A program made the translations under genes and the position numbers. Shown here piece after piece: positions 43,340 through 51,910 of a DNA stretch of 64,000 nucleotides. The notes beneath the pieces are model-generated. The model saw nothing but the letters and a program-made list of their open reading frames with translations. It was not told the origin of the DNA and did not search any database. How positions within the stretch are numbered: position 1 is the stretch's first letter; each line of letters begins with the position of its first letter. This DNA is from Streptomyces dangxiongensis (GTDB taxonomy: Bacteria; Actinomycetota; Actinomycetes; Streptomycetales; Streptomycetaceae): contig NZ_CP033073.1 in NCBI RefSeq assembly GCF_003675325.1, forward strand, positions 186,001 through 250,000, read 5' to 3'.

Positions 43340-44674
43340 ATGAGAAAGACACTGGCCACCGCGGCGGGAGCGCTGCTGGCCCTCGCCGCCTCGCTACTGG
43401 CCGCGCCGTCCCCCGCGCAGGCGGACACACAGGCCGCGCCGGGCTTCCACGTCGCCGACGGGCGGCTGTTGGACGCGACCGGCAAGGACTTCGTCCTGCG
43501 GGGCGTGAACCACGCCCACGCCTGGTATCCCACGAGGACGGCGCAGGCCCTGAAGGACGTCAAGGCGCTGGGCGCCAACTCGGTGCGCGTGGTGCTCGCC
43601 ACCGGTGACCGCTGGACGAAGAACGACACCGCCGATGTCGCGTCCGTCGTCGCGCAGTGCAAGGAGAACCGGCTCGTCTGCGTCCTGGAGGCCCACGACA
43701 CCACCGGTTACGGCGAGCAGGACGGCGCCGTGTCCCTCTCCCGCGCCGTCGCCTACTGGACCAGCGTCAAGGCCGCGGTGCAGGGCCAGGAGAAGTACGT
43801 CGTCCTGAACATCGGGAACGAGCCCTACGGCAACACCGGGTACGCGGCGTGGACGTCCGACACCGCCGACGCCGTGGCCCGTATGCGCGCCGCCGGATTC
43901 CGTCACACCCTCATGGTCGACGCCCCCAACTGGGGTCAGGACTGGTCGTTCACGATGCGCGACCACGCCGCGGAGGTGTTCGCCGCGGACCCCGACCGCA
44001 ACACGGTGTTCTCGATCCACATGTACGGCGTGTTCAACACCGCCGACAAGGTCAAGAGTTACCTGGAGCGGTTCACCTCCCAGCATCTCCCCATAGTCGT
44101 CGGTGAGTTCGGCAACATGCACTCGGACGGCGACCCGGACGAGGACGCCATCATGGCCACCGCGCAGCAGCTCGGCGTGGGCTACCTCGGCTGGTCCTGG
44201 AGCGGCAACGGCGGTGGCGTGGAGTACCTGGACATGGCCACCGGGTTCGACGCCTCCCGGCTCACCGCCTGGGGACAGCGGATCTTCTCCGGCACCAACG
44301 GCATCAAGCAGACCGCCAAGGAAGCCGGCGTGTTCAGCGACGCCGGTCCGGCCACCGGAAGCTGCGCGGTCAGCTACAACCTCAGCGACTGGGGCAACTG
44401 GTTCAACGCGGACGTCACCATCCGCAACACCGGTACGACGGCCGTCAAGGGCTGGCAGCTCGCCTTCGCCTTCCCCGGCGCCCAGAAGCTGAACTCGGTG
44501 TGGAACGCCAAGGCCGTCCAGCAGGGCAATGAGGTCCGGGCGGGCAACGAGTCCTGGACGGAGACGATCCCGGCCGGCTCCTCCGTGAGTTTCGGTTTCA
44601 ACGGCTCCTCCACCGGCACCAACGGCGTCCCGGCCGCCTTCACCCTCAACGGGAACACCTGCACCAAGAGCTGA
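43340..44674 (+). CDS. Secreted GH5 endo-beta-1,4-mannanase with CBM2
   Basis: 444 residues. Signal peptide to about residue 28 (ending PSPAQA). A GH5 subfamily 8-like catalytic barrel (about 35-335) starts GFHVADGRLLDATGKDFVLR and contains GVNHAHAWYP, with acid/base Glu161 in NIGNEPYG and nucleophile Glu256 in VVGEFGNM. A short linker leads to a family 2 carbohydrate-binding module (about 342-444; SCAVSYNLSDWGNWFNADVT, with Trp pairs and terminal Cys). It should cut mannan or glucomannan outside the cell. GGAG precedes ATG 43340. Converges on lacI with a strong terminator between. Confidence 0.92.
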   Translation: MRKTLATAAGALLALAASLLAAPSPAQADTQAAPGFHVADGRLLDATGKDFVLRGVNHAHAWYPTRTAQALKDVKALGANSVRVVLATGDRWTKNDTADVASVVAQCKENRLVCVLEAHDTTGYGEQDGAVSLSRAVAYWTSVKAAVQGQEKYVVLNIGNEPYGNTGYAAWTSDTADAVARMRAAGFRHTLMVDAPNWGQDWSFTMRDHAAEVFAADPDRNTVFSIHMYGVFNTADKVKSYLERFTSQHLPIVVGEFGNMHSDGDPDEDAIMATAQQLGVGYLGWSWSGNGGGVEYLDMATGFDASRLTAWGQRIFSGTNGIKQTAKEAGVFSDAGPATGSCAVSYNLSDWGNWFNADVTIRNTGTTAVKGWQLAFAFPGAQKLNSVWNAKAVQQGNEVRAGNESWTETIPAGSSVSFGFNGSSTGTNGVPAAFTLNGNTCTKS

Positions 44675-44690
44675 CACCACTCCCCCGGTG

Positions 44691-44731
44691 TGCCGGAGGG
44701 CCGCGTCCGCACCGGACGCGGCCCTCCGGCA
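44691..44731. terminator. Bidirectional terminator hairpin
   Basis: Perfect 19-bp arms (44691-44709 and 44713-44731) around a 3-base loop, between the convergent mannanase and LacI genes. The hairpin is far longer than chance would give. Confidence 0.9.
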
Positions 44732-44734
44732 TCA

Positions 44735-45772
44735 CTACGCGTCCGTTCCCGGCGCCGGCGCGGTGGAGCCGCGCGGGGTCAGGGACGGCGTCGGCACCTG
44801 ATGGCCGCCGGTGTGCGTGCCGTTGACCACGTCGAAGAGCACGCGCGCCACCTCGGCACCGAAGTGGTGCACGTCGTGGCTCATCGCGGTCATCGCCGGG
44901 TGGGTGATCCGGCAGAGCTGGGAGTCGTCCCACGCCAGCAGCGACAGATCGTCGGGGACGGTGAACCCCATCTCCGCCGCGACGCCCGCTCCCGCGACCG
45001 CCATGATGTCGTTGTCGTAGACGATCGCGGTGGGCCGGTCGGCCGCGAGCAGCAGGGTGCGGGTGGCGCGGGCGCCCTCCTTCTCGTCGAAGCCGGTGGC
45101 GATCTGCCGCGCCTCCTCCAGGCCCAGTTCCCGGGTCGTGGCGGCGAAGGCGCGGGCCCGGATGGCGCTGTGCCCGAGGTCGGCCGGGCCGCCGACGCGG
45201 GCGATGCGCCGGTGGCCGAGGGCCGCCAGATAGCGGACCGCCTCGGCGACCGCGGACGCGTCGTCCGTCCACACCGCCGGGAAGGTGCCCGTGAGGGAGG
45301 GGTGGCCGACCGCGACCGCGGGCAGGCCGAGGCCCTGGAGAGAGGGCACCCGGGGGTCGTCCTCGCGGAAGTCCACGAGGATCGCGCCGGCGATCATCCG
45401 GCCGCGCCACCATTCGCGGTAGACCGCGATCTCCTCGTCGAGGTCGCGCACCAGGCGCAGCAGCAGCGAGCAGGACCGTTCCGCCAGGACGCTCTCGATA
45501 CCCGAGATGAAGTCCATGTAGAACGGTTCCAGGCCGAGCAGCCGGGCGGGCCGGCACAGGGCCAGCCCGACGATGTCGACCCGCTGGCTGGACAGGCTGC
45601 GGGCGGTGGCGCTGGGGGCCCAGCCCAGTTCCTGGGCCGCCGCGAAGATCCGCTCGCGCGTGGCCTGGGAGACGCCGGGCTTGTGGTTGAAGGCGAGCGA
45701 CACCGCCCCCTTGGACACCCCGGCCCGAGCCGCGACGTCCTTGATGGTGACGCGCTGGGGGGAGCCGCTCAC
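44735..45772 (-). CDS. LacI-family regulator of the mannan locus
   Basis: 345 residues. The N-terminal helix-turn-helix reads VTIKDVAARAGVSKGAVSLA and the hinge RSLSSQRVDIVGL. The effector domain follows (FISGIESVLAERSCSLLLRL; HRRIARVGGPADLGHSAIRA; DDLSLLAWDDSQLCRITHPA). It is the second gene of the beta-mannosidase operon (ATGA overlap at 45769-45772). Four AACCGGTT-type sites in the region, at the mannanase promoter and the mannosidase/importer control region, are its likely operators. The inducer is probably a manno-oligosaccharide. Confidence 0.93.
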   Translation of the reverse strand: MSGSPQRVTIKDVAARAGVSKGAVSLAFNHKPGVSQATRERIFAAAQELGWAPSATARSLSSQRVDIVGLALCRPARLLGLEPFYMDFISGIESVLAERSCSLLLRLVRDLDEEIAVYREWWRGRMIAGAILVDFREDDPRVPSLQGLGLPAVAVGHPSLTGTFPAVWTDDASAVAEAVRYLAALGHRRIARVGGPADLGHSAIRARAFAATTRELGLEEARQIATGFDEKEGARATRTLLLAADRPTAIVYDNDIMAVAGAGVAAEMGFTVPDDLSLLAWDDSQLCRITHPAMTAMSHDVHHFGAEVARVLFDVVNGTHTGGHQVPTPSLTPRGSTAPAPGTDA

Positions 45773-48330
45773 ACCACGTCCACGCAGAACAGGGCGGCCC
45801 TGACGGCGTCAGGGGTGACGGGGCCGCAGCCCTGGACCCGGATGCGCGTCCGCTCGCCGGGCAGCAGGGTCTGCCGGCCCCGGTCACAGACGGCGGCCGG
45901 GCCGAGCCGGTCGGGCTGGAGCAGGAGGTCTCTGACGAGAGTACGGGCGCTCACCACGACGTCGACTCTATCTCCCTGGCCGGGAACGGGCTCCAGCGTG
46001 ACGTCGTAGCGCGGCCGGGGGTAGGCGAAGTCCTTGTCGGGAACCGGGAAGTGCAGGGCGCGCAGTCCCTCCCCGCCCTCGGCCCCTTTCCCACGCTCGA
46101 CTTCTCCCCCACGCTCGACTTCTCCCCCACGCTCGACTTCTCCCCCACGCTCGACTTCGCTCGCGCGGGGGGACCCCCATGCGCGGGAGGACCCCCATGC
46201 GCGGGAGGACCCCCATGCGCGGGAGGACTCCGACGCGTCGGCGACCAGGAACTCCTTGGCGGACCGCTCGTCCGGTACGAGCGCTTCGGGCACCGCGGTC
46301 CGGGTGACGGAACGGGGGTCGGCGGTGATGTCGAGGAGGGTCTCGGCGACCACGGTGCCGTCCGCCTCCACCCGCCGCAGCGTCACCGTCGTACGCCAGG
46401 TTTCGGCGGACTGGTTGACCGCGGCGAGGACGAGGCCGTCGGCGTCCGGCTGGAGGGTGAGGAGCCGGTCGGCGTAGACGCGGCGCAGCTCGTGGTAGAG
46501 CGGCTTGGGGCGCCCGTCGCCGTCGATGGCGGCCCAGGACGTGACCGGCCAGCAGTCGTTGAGCTGCCAGACGATCGTTCCCGCGCACACCGGCCAGTGG
46601 GCGCGCCAGTGCTCGATGCCCGCGGCGACGGCGCGGGCCTGGACGAGCTGGGTCAGGTAGTGCCACCGGTCGAAGTCGTCCTCGGGCAGCGGGAAGTGGC
46701 GGGCGACGCCGCGATCGAGCTTGCCGTTGCCGTCCTCGGCCTTCTGGTGGTGGAGCATGCCCGGGGAGTCGGGGGCGAGTTCCTCGCCGGGCAGGGCGCG
46801 GCGCAGGGTGGCCAGCGCGGGCGGCGCCTGCCAGCCGAACTCCGCGACGAAGCGGGGCACGTTCGCCCGGTACTCGGCGTAGTCCTGGCGGTTCCACACC
46901 TCCCACGAGTGGTGGGTGCCGTGGGCCGGGTCGTTGGGATGGTGGTCCCAGGAGCCGGACCAGGGGCTGCCGGCGGTGTAGGGGCGGGTGGGGTCGAGTT
47001 CGGCGACGATGCGGGGCAGCAGACCGAGGTAGTAGCCCTCGCCCCAGGAGTCGCCGGCGAGCGGTTCCTCCCAGTCCCAGTCGCGGAAGCCCCAGAGGTT
47101 CTCGTTGTTGCCGTTCCACAGCACCAGCGAGGGGTGCGGCATGAGCCGGACAACGTTGTCGCGGGCCTCGGCCTCGATCTCCCCGCGCAGCGGCTGCTCC
47201 TCCGGATAGGCGGAGCAGGCGAAGAGGAAGTCCTGCCAGACCATGAGGCCCAGTTCGTCACAGGTGTCGTAGAAGGCGTCGTCCTCGTAGATGCCGCCGC
47301 CCCACACGCGCACCAGGTCGATGTTGGCGTCGGCGGCCTGGGTGAGGCGGGTGCGGTAGCGCTCGGGGGTGATCCGGGAGGGGAAGGCGTCGTCGGGGAT
47401 CCAGTTGACGCCGCGGGCGAAGATCCGGACCCCGTTGACGAGGAGGGTGAAGCCGGTGCCGTGTCCGTCGGCCGACCGGTCGAGTTCGACGGTGCGGAAG
47501 CCGATCCGGCGGTGCCAGGTGTCGAGCGGGCCCGCCTCGTCGCCGAGGGTGATGTCGAGGTCGTACAGGGGCTGTTCGCCGTAACCGCGGGGCCACCACA
47601 GGCGCGGGTGGGGGACGTCGAGGCGCAGCACCGCCGTGTCGCCGGTGACGGTGGCCTCGGCGCGGACGCCGGCCACCCGGGCCTCGGCGCGCAGGGTGCG
47701 TCCCCGCCCCTGCGCGGTGCGCTCCACTTCCAGTCGCACCTCGACCCGGCCGGTGCCGCCGTCGACGGTGACCAGGGGCCGCACCCGGGCGATGCGCGCG
47801 GTGGACCAGTGCTCCAGCCGGGCCGGCCGCCAGATGCCCGCGGTCACCAGGGTCGGCCCCCAGTCCCAGCCGAAGTTGCACGCCATCTTGCGGATGTACT
47901 GCGAGGGCTCGGGATAGACGTTGGGCCGCTCCCCCGTGACCGCGCGGACGGCCGCCGCCTCGTCGTAGGCGGAGGCGAAGCGGACCTCCAGCTCACCGGC
48001 GCGTCCGGTGACGTCGAACCGGTAGCCGCGGTGCATGTTGCGCGTCGTGCCGACGGGGCGCCCGTCCAGGGTGACGTACGCGGCCGTGTCGAGGCCCTCG
48101 AAGACGAGATCGGTGCGCTCGTGGACGCTGTCGTGACCGAGGTGGCGGACGTAGGTCCAGGCGCGGCGCCCCACCCAGGCGACGTCGGCCTCGTTGCGGT
48201 CGAGGAAGGGATCGGGGATGACCCGGGCCGCCAGCAGGTCGGTGTGGACGCAGCCGGGCACCCTGGCCTCCAGCAGGTCCTCCCCGTGGCGCAGGCTCCA
48301 GCCCCCGGTGAGCGGGGTGACGTCCTTCAT
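45769..48330 (-). CDS. GH2 beta-mannosidase with in-frame repeat insertion
   Basis: 853 residues, cytoplasmic. GH2 domains are in order: sugar-binding (LTGGWSLRHGEDLLEARVPG), immunoglobulin-like and TIM barrel. NFGWDWGPTLVTAGIWRP, RVWGGGIYEDDAFYDTCDEL, the acid/base LVLWNGNNENLWGF and the nucleophile FVAEFGWQAPP are those of beta-mannosidases. It would split imported mannobiose. Near the C-terminus (about residues 703-748) two runs of hexapeptide repeats, (SSRAWG)3 and (GEVERG)4-like, interrupt the last beta domain. They are encoded by 18-bp tandem repeats, and the frame is kept. ATG 48330 follows the operator region; lacI is co-transcribed. Confidence 0.93.
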   Translation of the reverse strand: MKDVTPLTGGWSLRHGEDLLEARVPGCVHTDLLAARVIPDPFLDRNEADVAWVGRRAWTYVRHLGHDSVHERTDLVFEGLDTAAYVTLDGRPVGTTRNMHRGYRFDVTGRAGELEVRFASAYDEAAAVRAVTGERPNVYPEPSQYIRKMACNFGWDWGPTLVTAGIWRPARLEHWSTARIARVRPLVTVDGGTGRVEVRLEVERTAQGRGRTLRAEARVAGVRAEATVTGDTAVLRLDVPHPRLWWPRGYGEQPLYDLDITLGDEAGPLDTWHRRIGFRTVELDRSADGHGTGFTLLVNGVRIFARGVNWIPDDAFPSRITPERYRTRLTQAADANIDLVRVWGGGIYEDDAFYDTCDELGLMVWQDFLFACSAYPEEQPLRGEIEAEARDNVVRLMPHPSLVLWNGNNENLWGFRDWDWEEPLAGDSWGEGYYLGLLPRIVAELDPTRPYTAGSPWSGSWDHHPNDPAHGTHHSWEVWNRQDYAEYRANVPRFVAEFGWQAPPALATLRRALPGEELAPDSPGMLHHQKAEDGNGKLDRGVARHFPLPEDDFDRWHYLTQLVQARAVAAGIEHWRAHWPVCAGTIVWQLNDCWPVTSWAAIDGDGRPKPLYHELRRVYADRLLTLQPDADGLVLAAVNQSAETWRTTVTLRRVEADGTVVAETLLDITADPRSVTRTAVPEALVPDERSAKEFLVADASESSRAWGSSRAWGSSRAWGSPRASEVERGGEVERGGEVERGGEVERGKGAEGGEGLRALHFPVPDKDFAYPRPRYDVTLEPVPGQGDRVDVVVSARTLVRDLLLQPDRLGPAAVCDRGRQTLLPGERTRIRVQGCGPVTPDAVRAALFCVDVV
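46091..46159. repeat. 18-bp tandem repeat, about 3.8 copies, inside GH2 gene
   Basis: Unit CCACGCTCGACTTCTCCC at 46091-46108, 46109-46126 and 46127-46144, with a partial fourth unit to 46159. Each unit is in frame and adds six residues (GEVERG type) to the mannosidase. Confidence 0.92.
46173..46226. repeat. 18-bp tandem repeat, three exact copies, inside GH2 gene
   Basis: Unit ACCCCCATGCGCGGGAGG at 46173-46190, 46191-46208 and 46209-46226. It is separated from the first repeat by CGCTCGCGCGGGGGG-like sequence. Together the block resembles the CACGCTCG...GCGGGGGGACCCCCAT elements scattered between genes of many Streptomyces genomes. Confidence 0.92.
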
Positions 48331-48380
48331 GGTGCGGCTCCAATCGCCTGACTCAGGCCGTTCGAGGGACAACGGCGGAC

Positions 48381-48421
48381 AACCTAACGCGCTGATCTGC
48401 ACACTGTCTATAAACCGGTCT
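48381..48421 (-). promoter_or_regulatory. Beta-mannosidase promoter with overlapping operator
   Basis: Reading leftward: -35 TAGACA (complement of 48405-48410), 18-bp spacer, -10 TAGGTT (complement of 48381-48386). The operator AAACCGGTCT (48412-48421) touches the -35 box, so a bound LacI protein would exclude polymerase. Confidence 0.55.
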
Positions 48422-48520
48422 AGTGACCCCAGTCGGGCGACTCTCCGGCGAGAGTGCCACGTCGCAGGGGGCGAGAGCCATCGGACGGTAACAATTACGC
48501 ATCGCGCTCGAAATTTTAGC

Positions 48521-48549
48521 TTTACCGGTTAACCGAGGGCTGACATAGT
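48521..48549 (+). promoter_or_regulatory. Importer promoter with overlapping operator
   Basis: TTACCGGTTAA (48522-48532) matches the other three LacI-type sites. A possible promoter, TTTACC (48521-48526) and CATAGT (48544-48549) with 17-bp spacing, overlaps it, 50 bases before the binding-protein ATG. Confidence 0.5.
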
Positions 48550-48600
48550 GCCGACATCCCACTCGCAGAGCTGAGCCGCCAACCTGAAGGAGCTGGGCAC

Positions 48601-49920
48601 ATGGGGAAGACGAAGACACTGACCGGAGCGCTTCTGACGACCGCGATACTGACCGTCGCGGGCTGCGGGGGCGGGGGCACGGCCTCCACCGAGACCGCGA
48701 AGGCACCCGCCGACCCGGCCGACGCGTCGGGCACGATCAAGGTGCTGACGGCCCGCACCGACCTCGTCCAGAACGGCACGATGGCCAGGTACGCCGACGA
48801 GTTCAACAAGACCTACCCCAAGGTCAAGGTGAAGTTCGAGGCCCTCACCGACTACGAGGGCGAGGTCAAGATCCGGATGAACACCGAGGACTACGGTGAC
48901 GTCCTCATGATCCCGGCCGCCGTCGCCAAGAACGACTACCCGAAGTTCTTCGCCCCGCTGGGCACCGATGCGGACCTGAGCGCCACGTACCGGTTCAGCG
49001 ACAAGACCGACGTCGGGGGCAAGGTCTACGGCATCGCCCAGTTCGGCACGGCCAACGGCTTCCTCTACAACAAGGCCGTCTGGAAGAAGGCCGGCATCAC
49101 CAGGTGGCCGGCCACCCCGCAGGAGTTCCTCACCGACCTGAAGGCCGTCAAGGCGAAGACGGACGCCCTGCCGTACTACACGAACTTCAAGGACGGCTGG
49201 CCGCTGACCGCCTGGACCAACAACATCGGCTCCGCCACCTGCGACGCCAAGGCGAACGACAAGCTCGCCGGCGCCGTCTCCCCGTGGAAGCGGGGCGGTG
49301 AACTGAACACGATCGACACCCTGCTCTACGACATCGTCAAGGGCGGCCTGTCCGAGAAGGACCCCAGCACGACCAACTGGGAGGCGTCCAAGGGACTGAT
49401 CGCCCAGGGCAAGGTCGCCACCATGCAGCTCGGCTCGTGGGCCGTCACGCAGATGCAGGACGCCGCCGAGAAGGCCGGCACCGACCCCGGCGACATCGGC
49501 TTCATGCCCTTCCCCGTACAGAAGGGCGGCAAGTACTGCGCCGTCCTCGCCAGCGACTACCAGCAGGCGGTCAACATCCACTCCTCGCACAAGGCGGCCG
49601 CCCGGGCCTGGATCGACTGGTTCACCCAGAAGTCGGGCTACTCGGCGAAGGAGGGCGCCGTGCCGGTCCTGAAGTCCGCTCCCATGCCCAGCACCCTGAA
49701 GGACTTCGTTGACAACGATGTCACCTTCATGGAGCGTTCCGAGGCGAAGACCGGCGAGGTCAACACGATCGACAACGCCGCCGAGATCGGCCTGAACAAA
49801 CCGGACTACCGCCAGAAGCTGGTCGACCTCGCCCGCGGCGCGCAGCACGGCAGTCTCGACGACTACCTCGCGGACCTCGACAAGCGGTGGAACGAGGCGG
49901 CCCGGACCGCCGGTTCCTGA
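48601..49920 (+). CDS. Manno-oligosaccharide-type ABC binding lipoprotein (system 3)
   Basis: 439 residues, ATG 48601 after GGAG. Lipobox VAGC at about residue 22, a Gly/Thr/Ala linker, then a family 1 binding-protein fold (IKVLTARTDLVQNGTMARYA; YGDVLMIPAAVAKNDYPKFF; GKVYGIAQFGTANGFLYNKA; QLGSWAVTQMQDAAEKAG). It diverges from the mannosidase-lacI operon across a control region with two shared operators, so mannobiose or other manno-oligosaccharides are the likely ligands. Confidence 0.92.
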   Translation: MGKTKTLTGALLTTAILTVAGCGGGGTASTETAKAPADPADASGTIKVLTARTDLVQNGTMARYADEFNKTYPKVKVKFEALTDYEGEVKIRMNTEDYGDVLMIPAAVAKNDYPKFFAPLGTDADLSATYRFSDKTDVGGKVYGIAQFGTANGFLYNKAVWKKAGITRWPATPQEFLTDLKAVKAKTDALPYYTNFKDGWPLTAWTNNIGSATCDAKANDKLAGAVSPWKRGGELNTIDTLLYDIVKGGLSEKDPSTTNWEASKGLIAQGKVATMQLGSWAVTQMQDAAEKAGTDPGDIGFMPFPVQKGGKYCAVLASDYQQAVNIHSSHKAAARAWIDWFTQKSGYSAKEGAVPVLKSAPMPSTLKDFVDNDVTFMERSEAKTGEVNTIDNAAEIGLNKPDYRQKLVDLARGAQHGSLDDYLADLDKRWNEAARTAGS

Positions 49921-50024
49921 GCGGCGCCGGTGCTCCCGGCCCGGCCGGACGCCGGTACCGGCCCCGTCCGCACCCCGGACGGGGCCACCGCCCGTCGCTC
50001 ACCCGCGAAGACGAAAGGCCCGAT

Positions 50025-50984
50025 ATGACCGAGACGACCCGCACGGCACCCGCGAAGGTGCCGGGCACCGCCCCGCCGCCCTCCAGGACGCCCGCCGGGG
50101 GCGAGGGCCGCCGGGGCGTACGCGTCCTGCGCCGGCTCACCCCGTGGTTCTTCCTGGCCGTCCCCCTCCTCCTGCTGGTCACGTTCACCTACGTGCCCGT
50201 GGGCAACATGATCTACTACAGCTTCACCGACTGGGACGGCGTCAGCCCCGACCGCCGTTTCACCGGCGTCGACAACTACGAGCAGATCTTCACCCGTCCC
50301 GAGTTGTTCCGGGTGTTCTTCGTCAGCTTCTACTACCTGGCCGCGTCGGCCGTGCAGATCGTGATCGCCCTGTACTTCGCGACCGTGCTCAGCTTCGACC
50401 TGCGCTGCCGCAACCTGTTCAAGGGGATCCTGTTCTTCCCCTACCTCATCAACGGCGTGGCCATCGGTTTCGTCTTCCTGTACTTCTTCCAGGACGGCGG
50501 CACGCTCGACTCGGTGCTGTCCTGGTTCGGCGCCGGCTCCGGCCACGCCTGGCTCGGTGACCCGTCCTCGGCGAACACCTCGCTGGCGGGAGTGTCCGTC
50601 TGGCGCTTCACCGGGCTGAACTTCGTCCTGTTCCTCGGCGCGATCCAGTCGATCCCCGCCGAGCTGTACGAGGCGGCCCAACTGGACGGGGCCACGCGCT
50701 GGCAGCAGTTCCGGCACATCATCGCTCCGGGCATCCGGCCGGTTGTCAGCCTGAGCGTCATCCTGGCGGTCTCCGGATCCCTGTCCGTGTTCGAGATCCC
50801 GTACATCATGACCGGCGGCGCGACCGGCACGACGACGTTCGTCATCCAGACGGTCAAACTCGCCTTCCAGTTCAACAAGACCGGCCTGGCCTCGGCGGCC
50901 GCCGTCGTCCTGCTCCTGATCATCCTGCTGATCACCTGGATCCAGCGCCGCCTCGTGCCCGACGAGAAGGTGGACCTCGTATGA
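50025..50984 (+). CDS. Sugar ABC transporter permease, MalF-type (system 3)
   Basis: 319 residues, six spans. It starts at ATG 50025 after GAAAGG, 104 bases behind the binding-protein gene. Features: WFFLAVPLLLLVTFTYVPVG (first span), YYSFTDWDGVS, and the EAA loop ELYEAAQLDGATRWQQFRHI. Its TGA overlaps the next ATG. Membrane subunit for uptake by the mannan system. Confidence 0.93.
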   Translation: MTETTRTAPAKVPGTAPPPSRTPAGGEGRRGVRVLRRLTPWFFLAVPLLLLVTFTYVPVGNMIYYSFTDWDGVSPDRRFTGVDNYEQIFTRPELFRVFFVSFYYLAASAVQIVIALYFATVLSFDLRCRNLFKGILFFPYLINGVAIGFVFLYFFQDGGTLDSVLSWFGAGSGHAWLGDPSSANTSLAGVSVWRFTGLNFVLFLGAIQSIPAELYEAAQLDGATRWQQFRHIIAPGIRPVVSLSVILAVSGSLSVFEIPYIMTGGATGTTTFVIQTVKLAFQFNKTGLASAAAVVLLLIILLITWIQRRLVPDEKVDLV

Positions 50985-51823
50985 CCACGCCCCTGCCCGC
51001 CCGCCGCCGGATCGCACCCGCACTGACCTACCTGTCGCTGATCGCGGCCTCCCTGGTCGTGCTGATCCCGCTCGTCGTCGTCTTCCTCACCTCCCTCAAG
51101 ACCTCCGAAGAGGTCTCGGACGGCGGTGCGCTGTCACTGCCGGGCGACTGGCTGAACTTCGACAACTACGCGACGGCGTTCAGCGACGGCAAGATGCTGT
51201 CCGCCTTCGCCAACACGACCTTCATCCTGCTGTTCTCCATCACCGGCACGGTGATCATCGGCTCGATGACCGCGTACGCCATCGACCGCTTCGACTTCCG
51301 GGCGAAGAAGTTGATCATGGGGCTGTTCCTGGTCGCCACCCTGGTACCCGGCGTCACCACACAGGTCGCGACCTTCCAGGTGGTCAACAGCTTCGGGCTG
51401 TTCAACAGCATCTGGGCGCCGATCCTGCTCTACATGGGCACGGACATCGTCTCGATCTACATCTTCCTCCAGTTCATCCGGGGCATCCCGGTCTCCCTCG
51501 ACGAGGCCGCGCGCCTGGACGGGGCGAACACCTTCACCATCTACTGGAGGATCATCCTGCCGCTGCTCAAACCGGCGATCGCCACGGTCGTCATCATCAA
51601 GGGCATCACCGTCTACAACGACTTCTACATACCGTTCCTCTACATGCCGTCCGAGGACCTGGGCACCATCTCCACCGCGCTCTTCCGCTTCAAGGGGCCG
51701 TTCGGAGCGCACTGGGAGGACATCTCCGCCGGCACGATCCTGGTGATCCTGCCGACCCTCCTCGTCTTCCTCTTCCTGCAGCGGTACATCTACAACGGCT
51801 TCGCCCAGGGCGCGACCAAGTGA
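50981..51823 (+). CDS. Sugar ABC transporter permease, MalG-type (system 3)
   Basis: 280 residues, six spans, EAA loop SLDEAARLDGANTFTIYWRI, ATGA overlap with the preceding gene. It ends the operon. No ATPase is encoded, as for the other two systems. A perfect GC-rich palindrome lies 50 bases downstream. Confidence 0.93.
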   Translation: MTTPLPARRRIAPALTYLSLIAASLVVLIPLVVVFLTSLKTSEEVSDGGALSLPGDWLNFDNYATAFSDGKMLSAFANTTFILLFSITGTVIIGSMTAYAIDRFDFRAKKLIMGLFLVATLVPGVTTQVATFQVVNSFGLFNSIWAPILLYMGTDIVSIYIFLQFIRGIPVSLDEAARLDGANTFTIYWRIILPLLKPAIATVVIIKGITVYNDFYIPFLYMPSEDLGTISTALFRFKGPFGAHWEDISAGTILVILPTLLVFLFLQRYIYNGFAQGATK

Positions 51824-51872
51824 CCTCCGCGCTCCGGCGGCCGACCTCCCCGCCGGCCGGGGGCCCTGGCGT

Positions 51873-51894
51873 GCCCGCCGGGGCCCCGGCGGGC
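51873..51894. terminator. GC palindrome after the importer operon
   Basis: A perfect 22-bp palindrome (two 11-base arms, no spacer) between the convergent permease and nucleotidyltransferase genes; a likely termination hairpin. Confidence 0.5.
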
Positions 51895-51910
51895 CGTGGT
51901 GGGGCTGCCG

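Noticed and set aside
46091..46226. CRISPR-like array
   Set aside because: The repeats are contiguous 18-mers without unique spacers and lie inside a coding gene; no cas genes are present.
46051..48351. A 766-codon plus-strand frame opposite the beta-mannosidase
   Set aside because: It is the antisense shadow of a well-conserved GH2 gene, with Val/Gly/Asp-rich composition and no ribosome site.
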